Assembly (NCBI RefSeq): GCF_010894435.1
Contig: NZ_JAAIXZ010000004.1
Span: forward strand, 234,300 to 298,299
DNA length: 64,000 nucleotides
Source: Pyxidicoccus trucidator
GTDB taxonomy: Bacteria > Myxococcota > Myxococcia > Myxococcales > Myxococcaceae
Reading direction: 5' to 3'
Position 1 is the stretch's first letter. Each line of letters opens with the position of its first letter. A program made the position numbers and the translations under genes. The notes under the pieces were generated by a model. It saw only the letters and a program-made list of their open reading frames with translations, ran no database searches and had not been told where the DNA came from. This document shows positions 26,599 through 35,737 of this stretch, one piece after another.

Positions 26599-29229
26599 CT
26601 ACGGAGCCCCGGTGCCCGGCGTGGAGGGCAGGAACGCGAAGTCGTAGTCGTTGTTGTTGGTGTCGCCGCCATTCGGGACGCGCTGGAGCGAACCGGCCAC
26701 CGTGTTCGAGTCCGACGCCGACGTACGGGTGCCCTCCAGGAAGTTGAGCAGCCTGTCGCCAGCACCGGTCGCGATGGTGAACTGAGGGTTCTGGGCGCCG
26801 GGCTCATAGAACACGGAGTCGATGAGCGTACCCGTCGTGTTCTGCACAAGGCCAACGCCATCACCGCTGCCGTTCTGGATGATGTCTGTCTGTCCCGTGC
26901 CCGTGGCCCCCGCTCCAATGACGAGCCGCAGCACCCCCGCAGGCGGGGGGGTCGCGGTGAAGTAGGTCGTCGAGGCCGCGATGATGTAGCCACCCGCAGG
27001 CAGCGAGGTGGTGGCCGTGCCGGCCGCGTCCGTCACGGCGCTCAGCGGGAACTTCAGGTACTCACGACGGGGCTGGGCTGCAGCGGCATCGCCGTTGACG
27101 AGCACCAGCACCACGTCTGTCAGGTCCGCTGCCGCACCACCCCGGTTGTAGATCTCGATGTACTCCGCGTTGTCCGTGCCCACCGTGTCGTAATCAACCT
27201 CGTTGATGACGAGCGCGGCCCCAGCGGGGGGAGGCGTCACACCAAAGAACACCGCGGTATCAGCCGTGTCGTTGATGGGCTTGCCAGCGAGGTCCGTCAC
27301 CTCTCCAGACACCGTCACGGTGTACTCCGTGCTCGCGGTCTGCTCGGAAGTCGTGAGTGTCACCTGAGAGCCGTTCACCGTGGCCCCCGTGACGGTGAGG
27401 GTAGCGATGGTGAAGTCGGTTGCCTGCACCGAAGCGGTAGCAATCCTTCGGTCGAAGGTGAGCCGGACCTCGGTGGTGCTCAGCGCACGCGCCACCAGGA
27501 GCTTGGGCGCGGGGCAGTTCGAGATGGTGAGCTGGTTGGGGTCGAAGACAGACACCTGGCTCTGGGTGGTGAAGCGCCAGACCGCACCTGCCTGCACCGT
27601 GACCTCGCACGTGTCGACGAGGTCCCGCTCCGAGGCAATGCCAGTAGGAACCCGGAGCCGCAGATTGTTGCTCGGCGTCTGCGTGCCCGTGGTCCTGAGC
27701 TGGTAGGCCATGAAGCCGACGCCGCCACTACCCATGGCGCTGACCGTGCCACTGACGGTGACAATCTCGTTCTCGAGCGCAACCGACCTGCTGGTGGCGA
27801 AGTCCAGGCTCGAGATGTCGACCTTCAAGCCGGCCGGGGCAAGCGCCTGCACCGGATGGCCCTGGCTGATGGGCGTGAAACCCGTGACGGTGCTTGCAAT
27901 CCGCTGCTGGTTGTTCGTGGCGGGGTCAAGCTTCCCAGTGACGGACAGGCTCACTCGGTTACCCACGGCAACCTGACCGAAGGCTGCCGCATCCGTCACG
28001 AAAATCGCGGGCCCGTCGGACTGGGCCTGGAGGAAGAAGCCAGCGGGCTCGCTGCTCCCGGCAACCGCAGGCTTGATGTAGGTGACGAACGCGCCGTCGA
28101 TGGGAAGCGCAGGATTGATTGTGGTGCCGGGAGCATCCAGGACGGCCTGGATCTGTGCGCTGGTCTGCTCCGGAGTCGTGGAAACGGTCGAGTTCTCACA
28201 GGTGTTCGTGGCGTTGCACACCTGGGTCAGCGAGCAGTTGGCGTTGGTGACGCACTGGACGCAGGCCGTCCGGTTGTTGCAGATGGGGCGGTTCGGGTCG
28301 AGGTCCGCGCAGTTGGCATCCGTGACGCACACCTCGCACTGGCCGCGACCGTTGTTGGCCACGGTGTCGCAGAAGTCGCGGTTGCTGTCCGGCGCATCGG
28401 CGCACTGCGTGTTGGAGGAGCAGCCGCAGAAGTTGTCGTTGCAGGCAGGCTTGCTCGCGTCACAGCGGGCGTTGCTGGTGCCGGTGCACTCGACGCAGCT
28501 GGTCGGCAGCGGGTCCAGGCGGCAGACCGGGGTCTCCGGAGCGCAAGAGGTGTCATCCGCGCAGCCCTCGCAGGCCGTACCGGCGGCGTTGCAGGTCTGG
28601 CTACCCTGGCAACCGACCGTGGTGCCATCGGTCGTCGTGCAGACCTTGCACTCGCCGCCAGCCACGGTGGTGTCGCAGATGTTGGTGGGGGAGGCGCAGC
28701 CCTGGTCCAGCGCGTTGCCCTGGGCCGAGTCGACGCACACCTTGCACGCGCCGCCAGCCACGGTGGTGTCACAGACGGGCGCCGAGGCCTCGCAGCCCGT
28801 CGCCGTGCCAGTGCCCTGGGCAGGGGGGATGCACACCTTGCACGTGCCATCCGTCGTGTCGCAGACGGGGGTCTGCACGGAGCAGCCCTGGTCCTGGCCA
28901 CTACCGGCGGCAGTGTCGGTGCACGTCACGCCCGCGTCCGTGCCGGCATCCGTGCCCGCGTCGGTCCCCGCGTCCGTGCCGGCATCCGTGCCCGCGTCGG
29001 TTCCCGCATCTTCCCCGGTGCCCGCGTCCGTGCCCGCGTCCACAGGCGGGGGCTGGGTGACGTCGCGCTCCTCGCACGTGCCGTCGTTGCAGGTCCACTC
29101 CTTGCCCGAGGCCGGCTGACCCTTCTCAGCGCGACAGTCGAACGCGTCTACGCACTCGTCTCCACAGCCCGTGCCCACCGTGACCAACACGGCAGTCAAA
29201 AGAGCCGGAAGCCAATTCCGTCTCAGCAT
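26599..29229 (-). CDS. Cysteine-rich lipoprotein with Asp-Ala-Gly-Thr repeats and a lamin-tail domain
   Basis: 876 residues. Signal MLRRNWLPALLTAVLVTVGT ending GC (Cys22). Residues 64-100 are a low-complexity DAGT repeat, typical of a myxobacterial lipoprotein stalk. Residues about 100-350 are Cys-rich with repeated CDTT...CKVC and C...NAxGTACEGC modules. A beta-rich middle part (VSLSVTGKLDPATN, IVTVSGTVSAMG) resembles an OB-like domain; then an SbsA-type Ig domain (RALSTTEVRLTFDRRI). The C-terminus is a lamin-tail domain (ALVINEVDYDTVG, AEYIEIYNRGG). Surface protein, ligand unknown. Flanked downstream by a strong terminator, so its transcript ends before the Ig-repeat nuclease gene. Confidence 0.85.
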   Translation of the reverse strand: MLRRNWLPALLTAVLVTVGTGCGDECVDAFDCRAEKGQPASGKEWTCNDGTCEERDVTQPPPVDAGTDAGTGEDAGTDAGTDAGTDAGTDAGTDAGTDAGVTCTDTAAGSGQDQGCSVQTPVCDTTDGTCKVCIPPAQGTGTATGCEASAPVCDTTVAGGACKVCVDSAQGNALDQGCASPTNICDTTVAGGECKVCTTTDGTTVGCQGSQTCNAAGTACEGCADDTSCAPETPVCRLDPLPTSCVECTGTSNARCDASKPACNDNFCGCSSNTQCADAPDSNRDFCDTVANNGRGQCEVCVTDANCADLDPNRPICNNRTACVQCVTNANCSLTQVCNATNTCENSTVSTTPEQTSAQIQAVLDAPGTTINPALPIDGAFVTYIKPAVAGSSEPAGFFLQAQSDGPAIFVTDAAAFGQVAVGNRVSLSVTGKLDPATNNQQRIASTVTGFTPISQGHPVQALAPAGLKVDISSLDFATSRSVALENEIVTVSGTVSAMGSGGVGFMAYQLRTTGTQTPSNNLRLRVPTGIASERDLVDTCEVTVQAGAVWRFTTQSQVSVFDPNQLTISNCPAPKLLVARALSTTEVRLTFDRRIATASVQATDFTIATLTVTGATVNGSQVTLTTSEQTASTEYTVTVSGEVTDLAGKPINDTADTAVFFGVTPPPAGAALVINEVDYDTVGTDNAEYIEIYNRGGAAADLTDVVLVLVNGDAAAAQPRREYLKFPLSAVTDAAGTATTSLPAGGYIIAASTTYFTATPPPAGVLRLVIGAGATGTGQTDIIQNGSGDGVGLVQNTTGTLIDSVFYEPGAQNPQFTIATGAGDRLLNFLEGTRTSASDSNTVAGSLQRVPNGGDTNNNDYDFAFLPSTPGTGAP
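28930..29040 (-). repeat. Low-complexity Asp-Ala-Gly-Thr coding repeat
   Basis: About nine 12-bp units encoding DAGT, interrupted once by GE, lie just after the lipid-anchored Cys region. Copy number in such repeats is often variable. Confidence 0.8.
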
Positions 29230-29300
29230 GCGTTCCCCTCCAAGGGATTCAGGTTCTGGCCTCCCTTACACCCGAAGCCGGAGGGGGTCCATTGTGCTAC

Positions 29301-29328
29301 TCCCGAGTCACGGGTATTTCACTCGGGA
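29301..29328 (-). terminator. Possible terminator of the M64 peptidase gene
   Basis: 8-bp inverted repeat tcccgagt (29301-29308) / actcggga (29321-29328), 12-base loop, 20 bases beyond the stop codon. No T tract. Confidence 0.35.
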
Positions 29329-29349
29329 TTGGCCTGAATTGTCAGGTGT

Positions 29350-30768
29350 TCAAGGACTGGCGCGGGGGGCCCGCGCCGCCGGGCCCGCATAGAGGTCGAT
29401 GACCTCGGAAATCGCGCTCTGACACACCGCGCAGAACGGCACCCTGTCTCTGGTAAACATCACACAGTCGAGCTGGGGTCGGTAATACCCACGCGGCTCA
29501 TACATCGCGCCCTCGAAGGCACCCACCCGGCCTGAGTACTTTTGAGAGGATAGGAATTTCTCCTCCCAGTCCCGCTGGGCCACGAACAGGGCGTCCATGT
29601 CCGACTCCGGCTTCCGCTGGGAGCGAATCTGGCGGCGCTGCTTCTGCACGGTGGTGGAGTGATTCTCGTAGCCCTCCTTGTTCCACGGCGTGGGGAGGGG
29701 CGTCCCCGGCGTCACCAGGTGCTTCCACTTCAACTGCTCCGGAGCATGGAGCGCGGTGACGTTCTTCTCCCAGGGCTCCAGGCGCTCGGCGGCGGGCGCG
29801 TAGACGGACTCAGAGGTGTAGTACTCGTCGGCCAGGCCCGCGAAGTGGTGGCCGAACTCGTGGACGAAGACGTACGGCGCCCACAGGCTGTCCGCGGCCA
29901 CGGTGCCGTAGAGGCCGAAGATGCCTCCACCGCCATAGGTGTTGCCGTTGGCCAGGATTTCCACGAACTCGTAGGGCGCGAAGGCGGCGGCCTCCCGGAA
30001 GGCCTTGTTGTCGAACGTGAGGACATAGCGTTCGCTACCGAACGCGTCATAGGTGGCGCCCACGGGCGAGCGCCGGTGGATGCCGGTGGACGGACGGGAG
30101 ATTCCGGACTGCACGGCAGCGGGGACGAGCCCCCAGACGTTGAAGTCCGCCTTGCGCTCCTTGAAGGGGGAGAAGGTGAAGAGGATGTCCACCATGCGGC
30201 GGGCGTCCTTCTCGAACTTGGGGCGCTCGGCCTCGGTGTAGCCGTCGCCGAGGATGAGCAGGTCCACCTTCTGCTCCGGCGGCCCGTTCTCCAGCAGCTT
30301 CAAGAGCGGACCGGGCGCGGGCGGCGAGGACGTGTCCACGAACATGTCCTTCGGGTCCACCACCAGCGACCACACCTCGCGGAAGGCGTTCTGCGCGTCG
30401 CGCTTCTTGAGGAGGACCTGGACGGGGCGCTCCGGCGCGGGGAAGCGCAGCGACTCGTGGAAGGTGCGGTTCGCGCTCTTCGCCTCGGCCGTGATTTCCC
30501 ACTCACCGTAGATGGAGGCGAAGCCGCGTGAGAACACGAGGCGATTGGTGTCCCTGTCTCGCACCTCGAAGAGGTACTTGCCCAGGTTCGTCTCATCCAC
30601 GGCGCGAGCGGGATGGCCGGGCCAGGGCAACGGCTCGACAACCAGCCGGTCGAGGCTGAAGCGCTCCTCGGTGGCATTGCCGGTGTGGAAGTAGTCGACG
30701 CGGAAGGTACGGGGGGCCGCGGCGGAGGCGCTCGTGGCCAACAGCAGGACGAGGAGGGCACGCATCAT
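29350..30768 (-). CDS. M64-family secreted metallopeptidase (IgA peptidase M64)
   Basis: 472 residues with a signal peptide (MMRALLVLLLATSASAAAPR). The N-terminal 130 residues are an M64 N domain (FRVDYFHTGNATEERFSLDR). The catalytic domain carries ILGDGYTEAE, an M64 hallmark, and the zinc motif HEFGHHFAGLADEY (HExxH plus a downstream Asp ligand). The C-terminus has paired cysteines (DCVMFT, FCAVCQSAI). Peptidase M64 was named for an IgA-cleaving enzyme, but in soil bacteria the substrate is unknown. No lipobox, so probably periplasmic or secreted. Confidence 0.9.
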   Translation of the reverse strand: MMRALLVLLLATSASAAAPRTFRVDYFHTGNATEERFSLDRLVVEPLPWPGHPARAVDETNLGKYLFEVRDRDTNRLVFSRGFASIYGEWEITAEAKSANRTFHESLRFPAPERPVQVLLKKRDAQNAFREVWSLVVDPKDMFVDTSSPPAPGPLLKLLENGPPEQKVDLLILGDGYTEAERPKFEKDARRMVDILFTFSPFKERKADFNVWGLVPAAVQSGISRPSTGIHRRSPVGATYDAFGSERYVLTFDNKAFREAAAFAPYEFVEILANGNTYGGGGIFGLYGTVAADSLWAPYVFVHEFGHHFAGLADEYYTSESVYAPAAERLEPWEKNVTALHAPEQLKWKHLVTPGTPLPTPWNKEGYENHSTTVQKQRRQIRSQRKPESDMDALFVAQRDWEEKFLSSQKYSGRVGAFEGAMYEPRGYYRPQLDCVMFTRDRVPFCAVCQSAISEVIDLYAGPAARAPRASP

Positions 30769-30825
30769 GGGCGCACTCTACGCGCCCGGTGGGGCCTGTG
30801 CGGTGCCCTTCCCTGCGCCGTAGCG

Positions 30826-30895
30826 CCCCGAGGTGTCCTGGCGAAACTGGCGAGGGCCGAGTTCGCCAGGACGCGTCACGGTGGGCGCCTCGGGG
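30826..30895. other. Nested inverted repeat between peptidase and PEGA genes
   Basis: An 11-bp perfect stem gtcctggcgaa (30835-30845) / ttcgccaggac (30862-30872) is enclosed by a second 8-bp stem ccccgagg (30826-30833) / cctcgggg (30888-30895). It follows the stop codon of the PEGA gene on the minus strand and could be its terminator or a structured leader of the peptidase mRNA. Confidence 0.5.
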
Positions 30896-30918
30896 TTGAT
30901 GGAGGCAGAGCCCTGTTG

Positions 30919-32442
30919 TCAGAAGGAGCCGGACAGGGTGGCCGACGCGCCGTCACCGTCGGCGGCGATGCCCACGGAGACCGGCGGTGGAGTGGTCGAT
31001 GACGGAGACAGGAGGAAGAGCACCGCGCCGGTGGCAACCGCGGCGCCTCCTCCAACGAGCAGCCCTGTCAGGACATTGCCCTTCTGGGCCAGCGAGTCCC
31101 GAAGCACCAGCGCTTCCCTATCGCTGGAGAGGATGCGGCCATTGTCGAGCCTCGCCTCCAATTCATTCAGGTCCTTCTGGGCCATGAGCCGCACCACGCC
31201 CGCTCCGCCCAGTGCCGCCGCACCCACCCCGAGCGCCACGTAGGACGCCACGCGCAGTCCCGAAGTAGAGCCGGGGGCCCCCGCAGTCTCCTCGCCTTCC
31301 GAGAGGCGGTTGGGTGCGCTGAGGTCCATTCCGCCCTGCGAGCCACCCGACCTGTCCACGCCGCCGGCTTGCTCCCACGGAGCCTTGCCGTTGGCGTTGT
31401 TCATCACCACGAGGTTCGACGGGGAGCGGCCGGTGGTGACGAAGTCCACCAGGGCGGACAGCGCCTCGCCTGGGGCATCCAGACCCTGTGTCTTGAAGCC
31501 ACCCTCGCGCAGCTTCTGGCCACCCTCGACGTTGAGCACCGTGGCGGCGAACCACTTCGGTCCGCTGCTTGGCCGCTCCAGTCGGACGACGATGACCTCC
31601 TCCACGCCGAGTGTGCCGCCGAGGCGGACAGCATGGCTGAGCGTCCGCTCGTCGTTGCCATTCCGAGAGGCGAGGCACGGAAAGGGACTGGCGGACACGG
31701 AGCCTTCGTAGGCCACGTCGATGAGCAGGGGCATGTCCGTACCCTGGACCTGGACCTGACGCGGGAAGCTGGTGGTGGTGCCCTTCGCCAGGGTGATGTC
31801 GTAGGTCCCGGCAACCACCTCCACGGTCAGCGGCGTCTGCCCGACCTTGAACCCGTCGAGGTACACATCCGCTGTGGGCTGCGTGGACTTCACGGACAGC
31901 TTGACCTTGCGTGCCTGCTCCAACTCGCGCCGCAGCTTGTCGAAGCCCTGCCGGACGGAGGGCGCGAACTGGTCCGGGTCGAGCTCGTAGTCGGGCTGGA
32001 GCCGCAGCACGTTGCGGAACGCTGTGTCGCTCTCCTTCGCCTTGCCCAGGGCTCGGTAGTTCAAGCCATGGAGCAACTGGGCGTCCACGTAGAGCTTCCA
32101 GCGCGGGTCGCCCACGGGGAGGCGGGTGATTTGCTGGAGGGCTTCGTCGATGACCTGGGCAGCCTTGCTGTTCCGGCCTTCGTAGAAGTGGTCCTGGGCG
32201 GCTTCGAGCTGCCGCTGCAGGTCCTCGAAGCTCTTGGAGGACTGGGGGAATAGCCGTTCACCGAACTCGGTGGCGCTCAGGGCGTCCTGCTCGGGGCGGG
32301 ACGTAAGTGTGTCCAGGAACGCCTTGGTCTGGCCGCCCAGTTCCGCGTCCGTGCAGTCGCCGCTGGCCACCACCATGCGGCGGGGCGCGGCATGAGCCAG
32401 TATGGAAACGAGACATACTGCTATTGTGATTGGGGCTTTCAA
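30919..32442 (-). CDS. PEGA-domain exported protein
   Basis: 507 residues starting from a TTG codon (complement of 32440-32442) that opens a signal peptide (MKAPITIAVCLVSILAHAAP); no ATG gives an equally good signal. Residues about 75-180 look like TPR-type helices (FYEGRNSKAAQVIDEALQ, LHGLNYRALGKAKESD). A PEGA domain follows (VKLSVKSTQPTADVYLDG, then GQTPLTVEVVAGTYDITL). A C-terminal region carries two hydrophobic helices (YVALGVGAAALGGAGVV and GLLVGGGAAVATGAVLFLL). It lies 49 bases downstream of the Ig-type lipoprotein gene, so the two are likely one operon. Cell-envelope role, details unknown. Confidence 0.82.
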   Translation of the reverse strand: MKAPITIAVCLVSILAHAAPRRMVVASGDCTDAELGGQTKAFLDTLTSRPEQDALSATEFGERLFPQSSKSFEDLQRQLEAAQDHFYEGRNSKAAQVIDEALQQITRLPVGDPRWKLYVDAQLLHGLNYRALGKAKESDTAFRNVLRLQPDYELDPDQFAPSVRQGFDKLRRELEQARKVKLSVKSTQPTADVYLDGFKVGQTPLTVEVVAGTYDITLAKGTTTSFPRQVQVQGTDMPLLIDVAYEGSVSASPFPCLASRNGNDERTLSHAVRLGGTLGVEEVIVVRLERPSSGPKWFAATVLNVEGGQKLREGGFKTQGLDAPGEALSALVDFVTTGRSPSNLVVMNNANGKAPWEQAGGVDRSGGSQGGMDLSAPNRLSEGEETAGAPGSTSGLRVASYVALGVGAAALGGAGVVRLMAQKDLNELEARLDNGRILSSDREALVLRDSLAQKGNVLTGLLVGGGAAVATGAVLFLLSPSSTTPPPVSVGIAADGDGASATLSGSF

Positions 32443-32491
32443 GTTCGGGTCTCTTTGGTGCGGAATGGTTGCAATGGGCGGCTTGGTGCCG

Positions 32492-34288
32492 TTAGCGGTT
32501 CATGCGGTATGTGACAATTTCTTGTTGTCCAGATCTCTGTGCGGTCCAGGCAAGGGCGATGTTGCCGCGGGGGTCCGCATCCATGGATGGATGAGAAATA
32601 TAGAGGCCGTCATTGCTGAGGGCCTTGTCCGAATTCCATACTTGTATCCATGTCTCTGCCGTTCGGCGGTATGCGCGGATCGTGCTCTTTGTATCGTCGA
32701 ATTCATACCAGGCGGCGAGAAGGTCCTCATTGGAGTCGAGGCAGGCAGCGGGGTTGGCTGTGCCTACGGAGCCTGTGCTTGAGGGGGCATCAAGGGATAT
32801 CCATTCGCTGCCATTCCAGGCGCTGGCAAGTAGGCCCTGTTTTCCGGTGTTGGTGTTTCTGTCGACCCAGAAGGTGATTGGTTGCCCGTTGCGAGCAAGA
32901 ATCAGGGAGACGGCTTCTATGGTGTGGAAGTCTTTGCGTGGGTTGACGGGGCTTGCGAGGTTGTGCCAGTTGTTGTTGGTCCAGCGCCAGGCATGGATTT
33001 TCTTCCAGTCCTGTTGGCGGAATGCGACGGTGGGATTGTCGTTTGCATCCAGCGCCAGCACCGGGGTTGATGCACTCGCTGAAGCGTCGCCGTAAACGGA
33101 GGAGCCGACTGGCTCCCACTCAGTCTGATTCCAGCGGTACACCAGTACATGTCCGCCGCTGTAGGCGTCCTCGTAGTCCATGTTGAAGGCCACGACGGGC
33201 CGACCGTTTTGGGTGAGGGCTAGCGAGACTCCAAGCGCGTGTGGCCGATTCGGCAGAATGCCTTGGTCGCCACCAAGTCGCTCCCACGTCGTGCCTGTCC
33301 ACCGAGCGACGTAGATGTGGTTGTCGAACTCGGTGCCAACTCCCTCCTGCCACGCGACGATAGGATTGTCGTCGGGGGCAATTTGGATGGAGGGGGAATT
33401 CACTTCGAAGTTTGCAGGGCTCTTCTTCAGCCCGCCTCCAAGATTTTCCCAGGCGGCTCCGGTCCAGCGGGAGACGAATAGGTTGACGGACTGGCCATCA
33501 AACTCCCGAACCAGAACGACGGGATTGCCACTCTTGTTGAGCCGGAGATGGACCTCTCTGCCGTGGAGGGGCTCTGTAGGCTTGCTGGAGTGCAGCGGGT
33601 ACGGAACGAACTCCGGCACAGCCCAAGTCCAGTTGCCGGAAGGCATGGATGCTTTATTTCCTGCCAGGTCTGTCACTCCATCCGTCATGGCCAAGGTCAG
33701 CAAATCGGGGGCGACCACTGCTGTCGTGGGCTCCACCGTCACCGTCCTACCATCCGCCGACAGTGACACCGTGCGCGCCACTTCCACGGTGCCCACCGTC
33801 AGGCGCACGGACGCCTCGTTCAGCGTGCTCGCCTTCACCGGCTCGGAGAACACGGCCTGAATCGGGCTCTTCACCCAGACATCCTGAGCCCCCGGCTCCG
33901 GCGTCCGAGACACCACCTGCGGCGGCGTCCGGTCCACCACCACCTCCCGGGCCTCGCTGGCGAAGACCACCTCCCCGAACACCGCCCGCGCCACCAACTG
34001 GTGCGTCCCTTCCGCCACCCCCACCGTGTCCCACGCGTACGTGTACGGTGCCTCCAACTCCGCCAGCACCTCGCCGTCCTGGAGCAGCTCGACCCGGTCA
34101 GGCACATGGCCCGTCACCGAGAGCCGGACCTCCAGGACTCCATTCGTGTACGCCACCCCCTCCGGCGAGGTGATGCGCACCTCCGCCTTCGCGGGCTCGA
34201 TGTCCGGCACTTTGATGCACGCCGGTGAAGACAGCAGGACGACAGCCACCCAGGGCAGCAGCAGGAAGAAAGGTCTTGGGGAGTTCAT
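32492..34288 (-). CDS. Ig-like lipoprotein with a six- or seven-blade repeat region
   Basis: 598 residues. Signal MNSPRPFFLLLPWVAVVLLSSPAC. An Ig-like domain (VRITSPEGVAYTNGVLEVRL) and an SbsA-type Ig domain (PPQVVSRTPEPGAQDVWVKS) occupy residues 30-210. The remaining 390 residues are propeller-like repeats of about 55-60 residues (VFVSRWTGAAWENLGG-type, LYVARWTGTTWERLGG, VYRWNQTEWEPVG, AWRWTNNNWHNLA, ASAWNGSEWISLD). The first third is G+C-rich like its neighbours, while the propeller part (about 32500-33700) is markedly lower in G+C. It probably binds a surface ligand; no enzyme motif. Likely first gene of an operon with the PEGA gene. Confidence 0.82.
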   Translation of the reverse strand: MNSPRPFFLLLPWVAVVLLSSPACIKVPDIEPAKAEVRITSPEGVAYTNGVLEVRLSVTGHVPDRVELLQDGEVLAELEAPYTYAWDTVGVAEGTHQLVARAVFGEVVFASEAREVVVDRTPPQVVSRTPEPGAQDVWVKSPIQAVFSEPVKASTLNEASVRLTVGTVEVARTVSLSADGRTVTVEPTTAVVAPDLLTLAMTDGVTDLAGNKASMPSGNWTWAVPEFVPYPLHSSKPTEPLHGREVHLRLNKSGNPVVLVREFDGQSVNLFVSRWTGAAWENLGGGLKKSPANFEVNSPSIQIAPDDNPIVAWQEGVGTEFDNHIYVARWTGTTWERLGGDQGILPNRPHALGVSLALTQNGRPVVAFNMDYEDAYSGGHVLVYRWNQTEWEPVGSSVYGDASASASTPVLALDANDNPTVAFRQQDWKKIHAWRWTNNNWHNLASPVNPRKDFHTIEAVSLILARNGQPITFWVDRNTNTGKQGLLASAWNGSEWISLDAPSSTGSVGTANPAACLDSNEDLLAAWYEFDDTKSTIRAYRRTAETWIQVWNSDKALSNDGLYISHPSMDADPRGNIALAWTAQRSGQQEIVTYRMNR

Positions 34289-34650
34289 GGCTCGGAGCCG
34301 GTGCAGGGAGCGTTCCGTCTGCTAGCCGACAGTCGACCGCACATACCAAGCCCGCCCACCTTCCTCCAAACCGCCTCCCCTCCTGAAAACCTGAGTCCTT
34401 TCCACCCCTTGGCCGCCCACACCGCTGCGTCCACTCCCACTGGAACCGACTCCGCAACCCCAACCCCCGTCCCGACCCTGGACCCCCCGTCCCGCCCGGG
34501 AGCCCGTCCCCTCCTCTATAGGGTCGCTCCCCCGCCTGCCCCCCAGCCGAGCTTGCGATGGCCGGGTGCGTCGCAGCGTGCCATCCCCATCTTGGCGGAG
34601 GGCTGGGGCCATGGGGGCTGGGGCTCGGCCCGGCAAGGAGACCGTGGCTT
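34289..34650. other. Divergent intergenic region
   Basis: 362 bases between the Ig-type lipoprotein (minus) and the SDR gene (plus). Very C-rich. No confident promoter or operator seen. Confidence 0.35.
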
Positions 34651-35655
34651 ATGAAGCGTGCTTGGAAGGACCGGGTCATCGTCATCACCGGCGCATCCAG
34701 TGGCATCGGCCGCGCCACCGCACTGGCCCTGGCGAAGAAGGGCGCCCACGTCGTACTGGCCGCCCGCCGCGAAGACCCCCTGGATGACCTGGCCCGCGAG
34801 TGCGAGGCCTTCGGCGTGCGCGCCCTCGTCGTCCCCACCGACGTCTCGGACGCCGCCGCCGTGCACCACCTCGGCGAGGAGGTCCTCGCCGCCTTCGGCC
34901 ACTTCGACGCGTGGATCAACAACGCCGGCGTCTACCTCATGGGCCGCCTCGAGGAGACTCCCGACGACGCCTTCCGCCAGCTCATGGAGACCAACTTCTT
35001 CGGCACCGTCACCGGCACCCGCGTCGCCGTGACGCAGTTCCGCCGCCAGGGCTACGGCACCCTCGTCAACGTCTCCTCCACCTTCGGCACCGTCGCCGCG
35101 CCCTACGTCAGCGCCTACGTCGCCTCCAAGCACGCCGTGCGAGGCTTCTCCTCCTCCGTCCGCCAGGAATTGCTCAACACCGGCATCGACGTGTGCACCG
35201 TGCTGCCCGCCGCCATCGACACGCCGCTGTGGCAGCACACCGCCAACTACACCGGCTGGCGCATCCGCCCCGTGGAGCCCATCTACACCCCCGAGCGCGT
35301 CGCCCGCGCCATCCTCCGCGTCCTGCGCAGCCCCAGGCACGAAATCCTGGTCGGCCCCGCCGCCCGAGGCTTCGCCGCCATGCACGGCCTGATGCCGGCC
35401 ACCTTCGAGCGCACCATGCGCGGCGTCACCGAGGCCCAGCACTTCGAGAAGGTGCGCCAGAAGCCCACCTCCGGCAGTCTCTTCCGCCCCATGGCCGAGG
35501 GCACCGGCACCTCGGGTGGCTACCACTCGGCCGGCAAGCAGTGGCTGCGCCGCCTGCTCTTCGCGGGAGGCCTGGCCGCGGCGGCCGTGTCCTTCCGGAA
35601 GGGAGGCACCGGACGAAGACTTGGAGTGCGTGTGGCCCACGCGCTCACGAGCTGA
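34651..35655 (+). CDS. Short-chain dehydrogenase/reductase with C-terminal extension
   Basis: 334 residues from the ATG at 34651, preceded by AAGGAG at 34635-34640. NAD(P)-binding GASSGIGRA near residue 11, the NNAG motif (WINNAGVY), catalytic Ser in VNVSSTFG and Tyr-x3-Lys in AYVASKHAV are all present, so it should be active. The first 250 residues are a standard SDR; the last 80 include a hydrophobic helix (LRRLLFAGGLAAAAVSF), suggesting membrane association. Substrate unknown. The lipid-kinase-like gene follows at about 80 bases on the same strand. Confidence 0.88.
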   Translation: MKRAWKDRVIVITGASSGIGRATALALAKKGAHVVLAARREDPLDDLARECEAFGVRALVVPTDVSDAAAVHHLGEEVLAAFGHFDAWINNAGVYLMGRLEETPDDAFRQLMETNFFGTVTGTRVAVTQFRRQGYGTLVNVSSTFGTVAAPYVSAYVASKHAVRGFSSSVRQELLNTGIDVCTVLPAAIDTPLWQHTANYTGWRIRPVEPIYTPERVARAILRVLRSPRHEILVGPAARGFAAMHGLMPATFERTMRGVTEAQHFEKVRQKPTSGSLFRPMAEGTGTSGGYHSAGKQWLRRLLFAGGLAAAAVSFRKGGTGRRLGVRVAHALTS

Positions 35656-35737
35656 AGCGTCGATTTCGCGTCACGCCCGCCCCCGGTTGCAGGGCTGTGA
35701 CGGGGCCATGACACAGCCTGGGGAGAGTCCGCGTGCC

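Noticed and set aside
28930-29040. The DAGT coding repeat as a recombination or attachment site
   Set aside because: A common low-complexity stalk in myxobacterial lipoproteins; no flanking mobile genes.
23859-29337. Long plus-strand frames across the lamin-tail lipoprotein genes
   Set aside because: Antisense to genes with clear signal peptides and repeats; low-complexity Gly/Arg translation.
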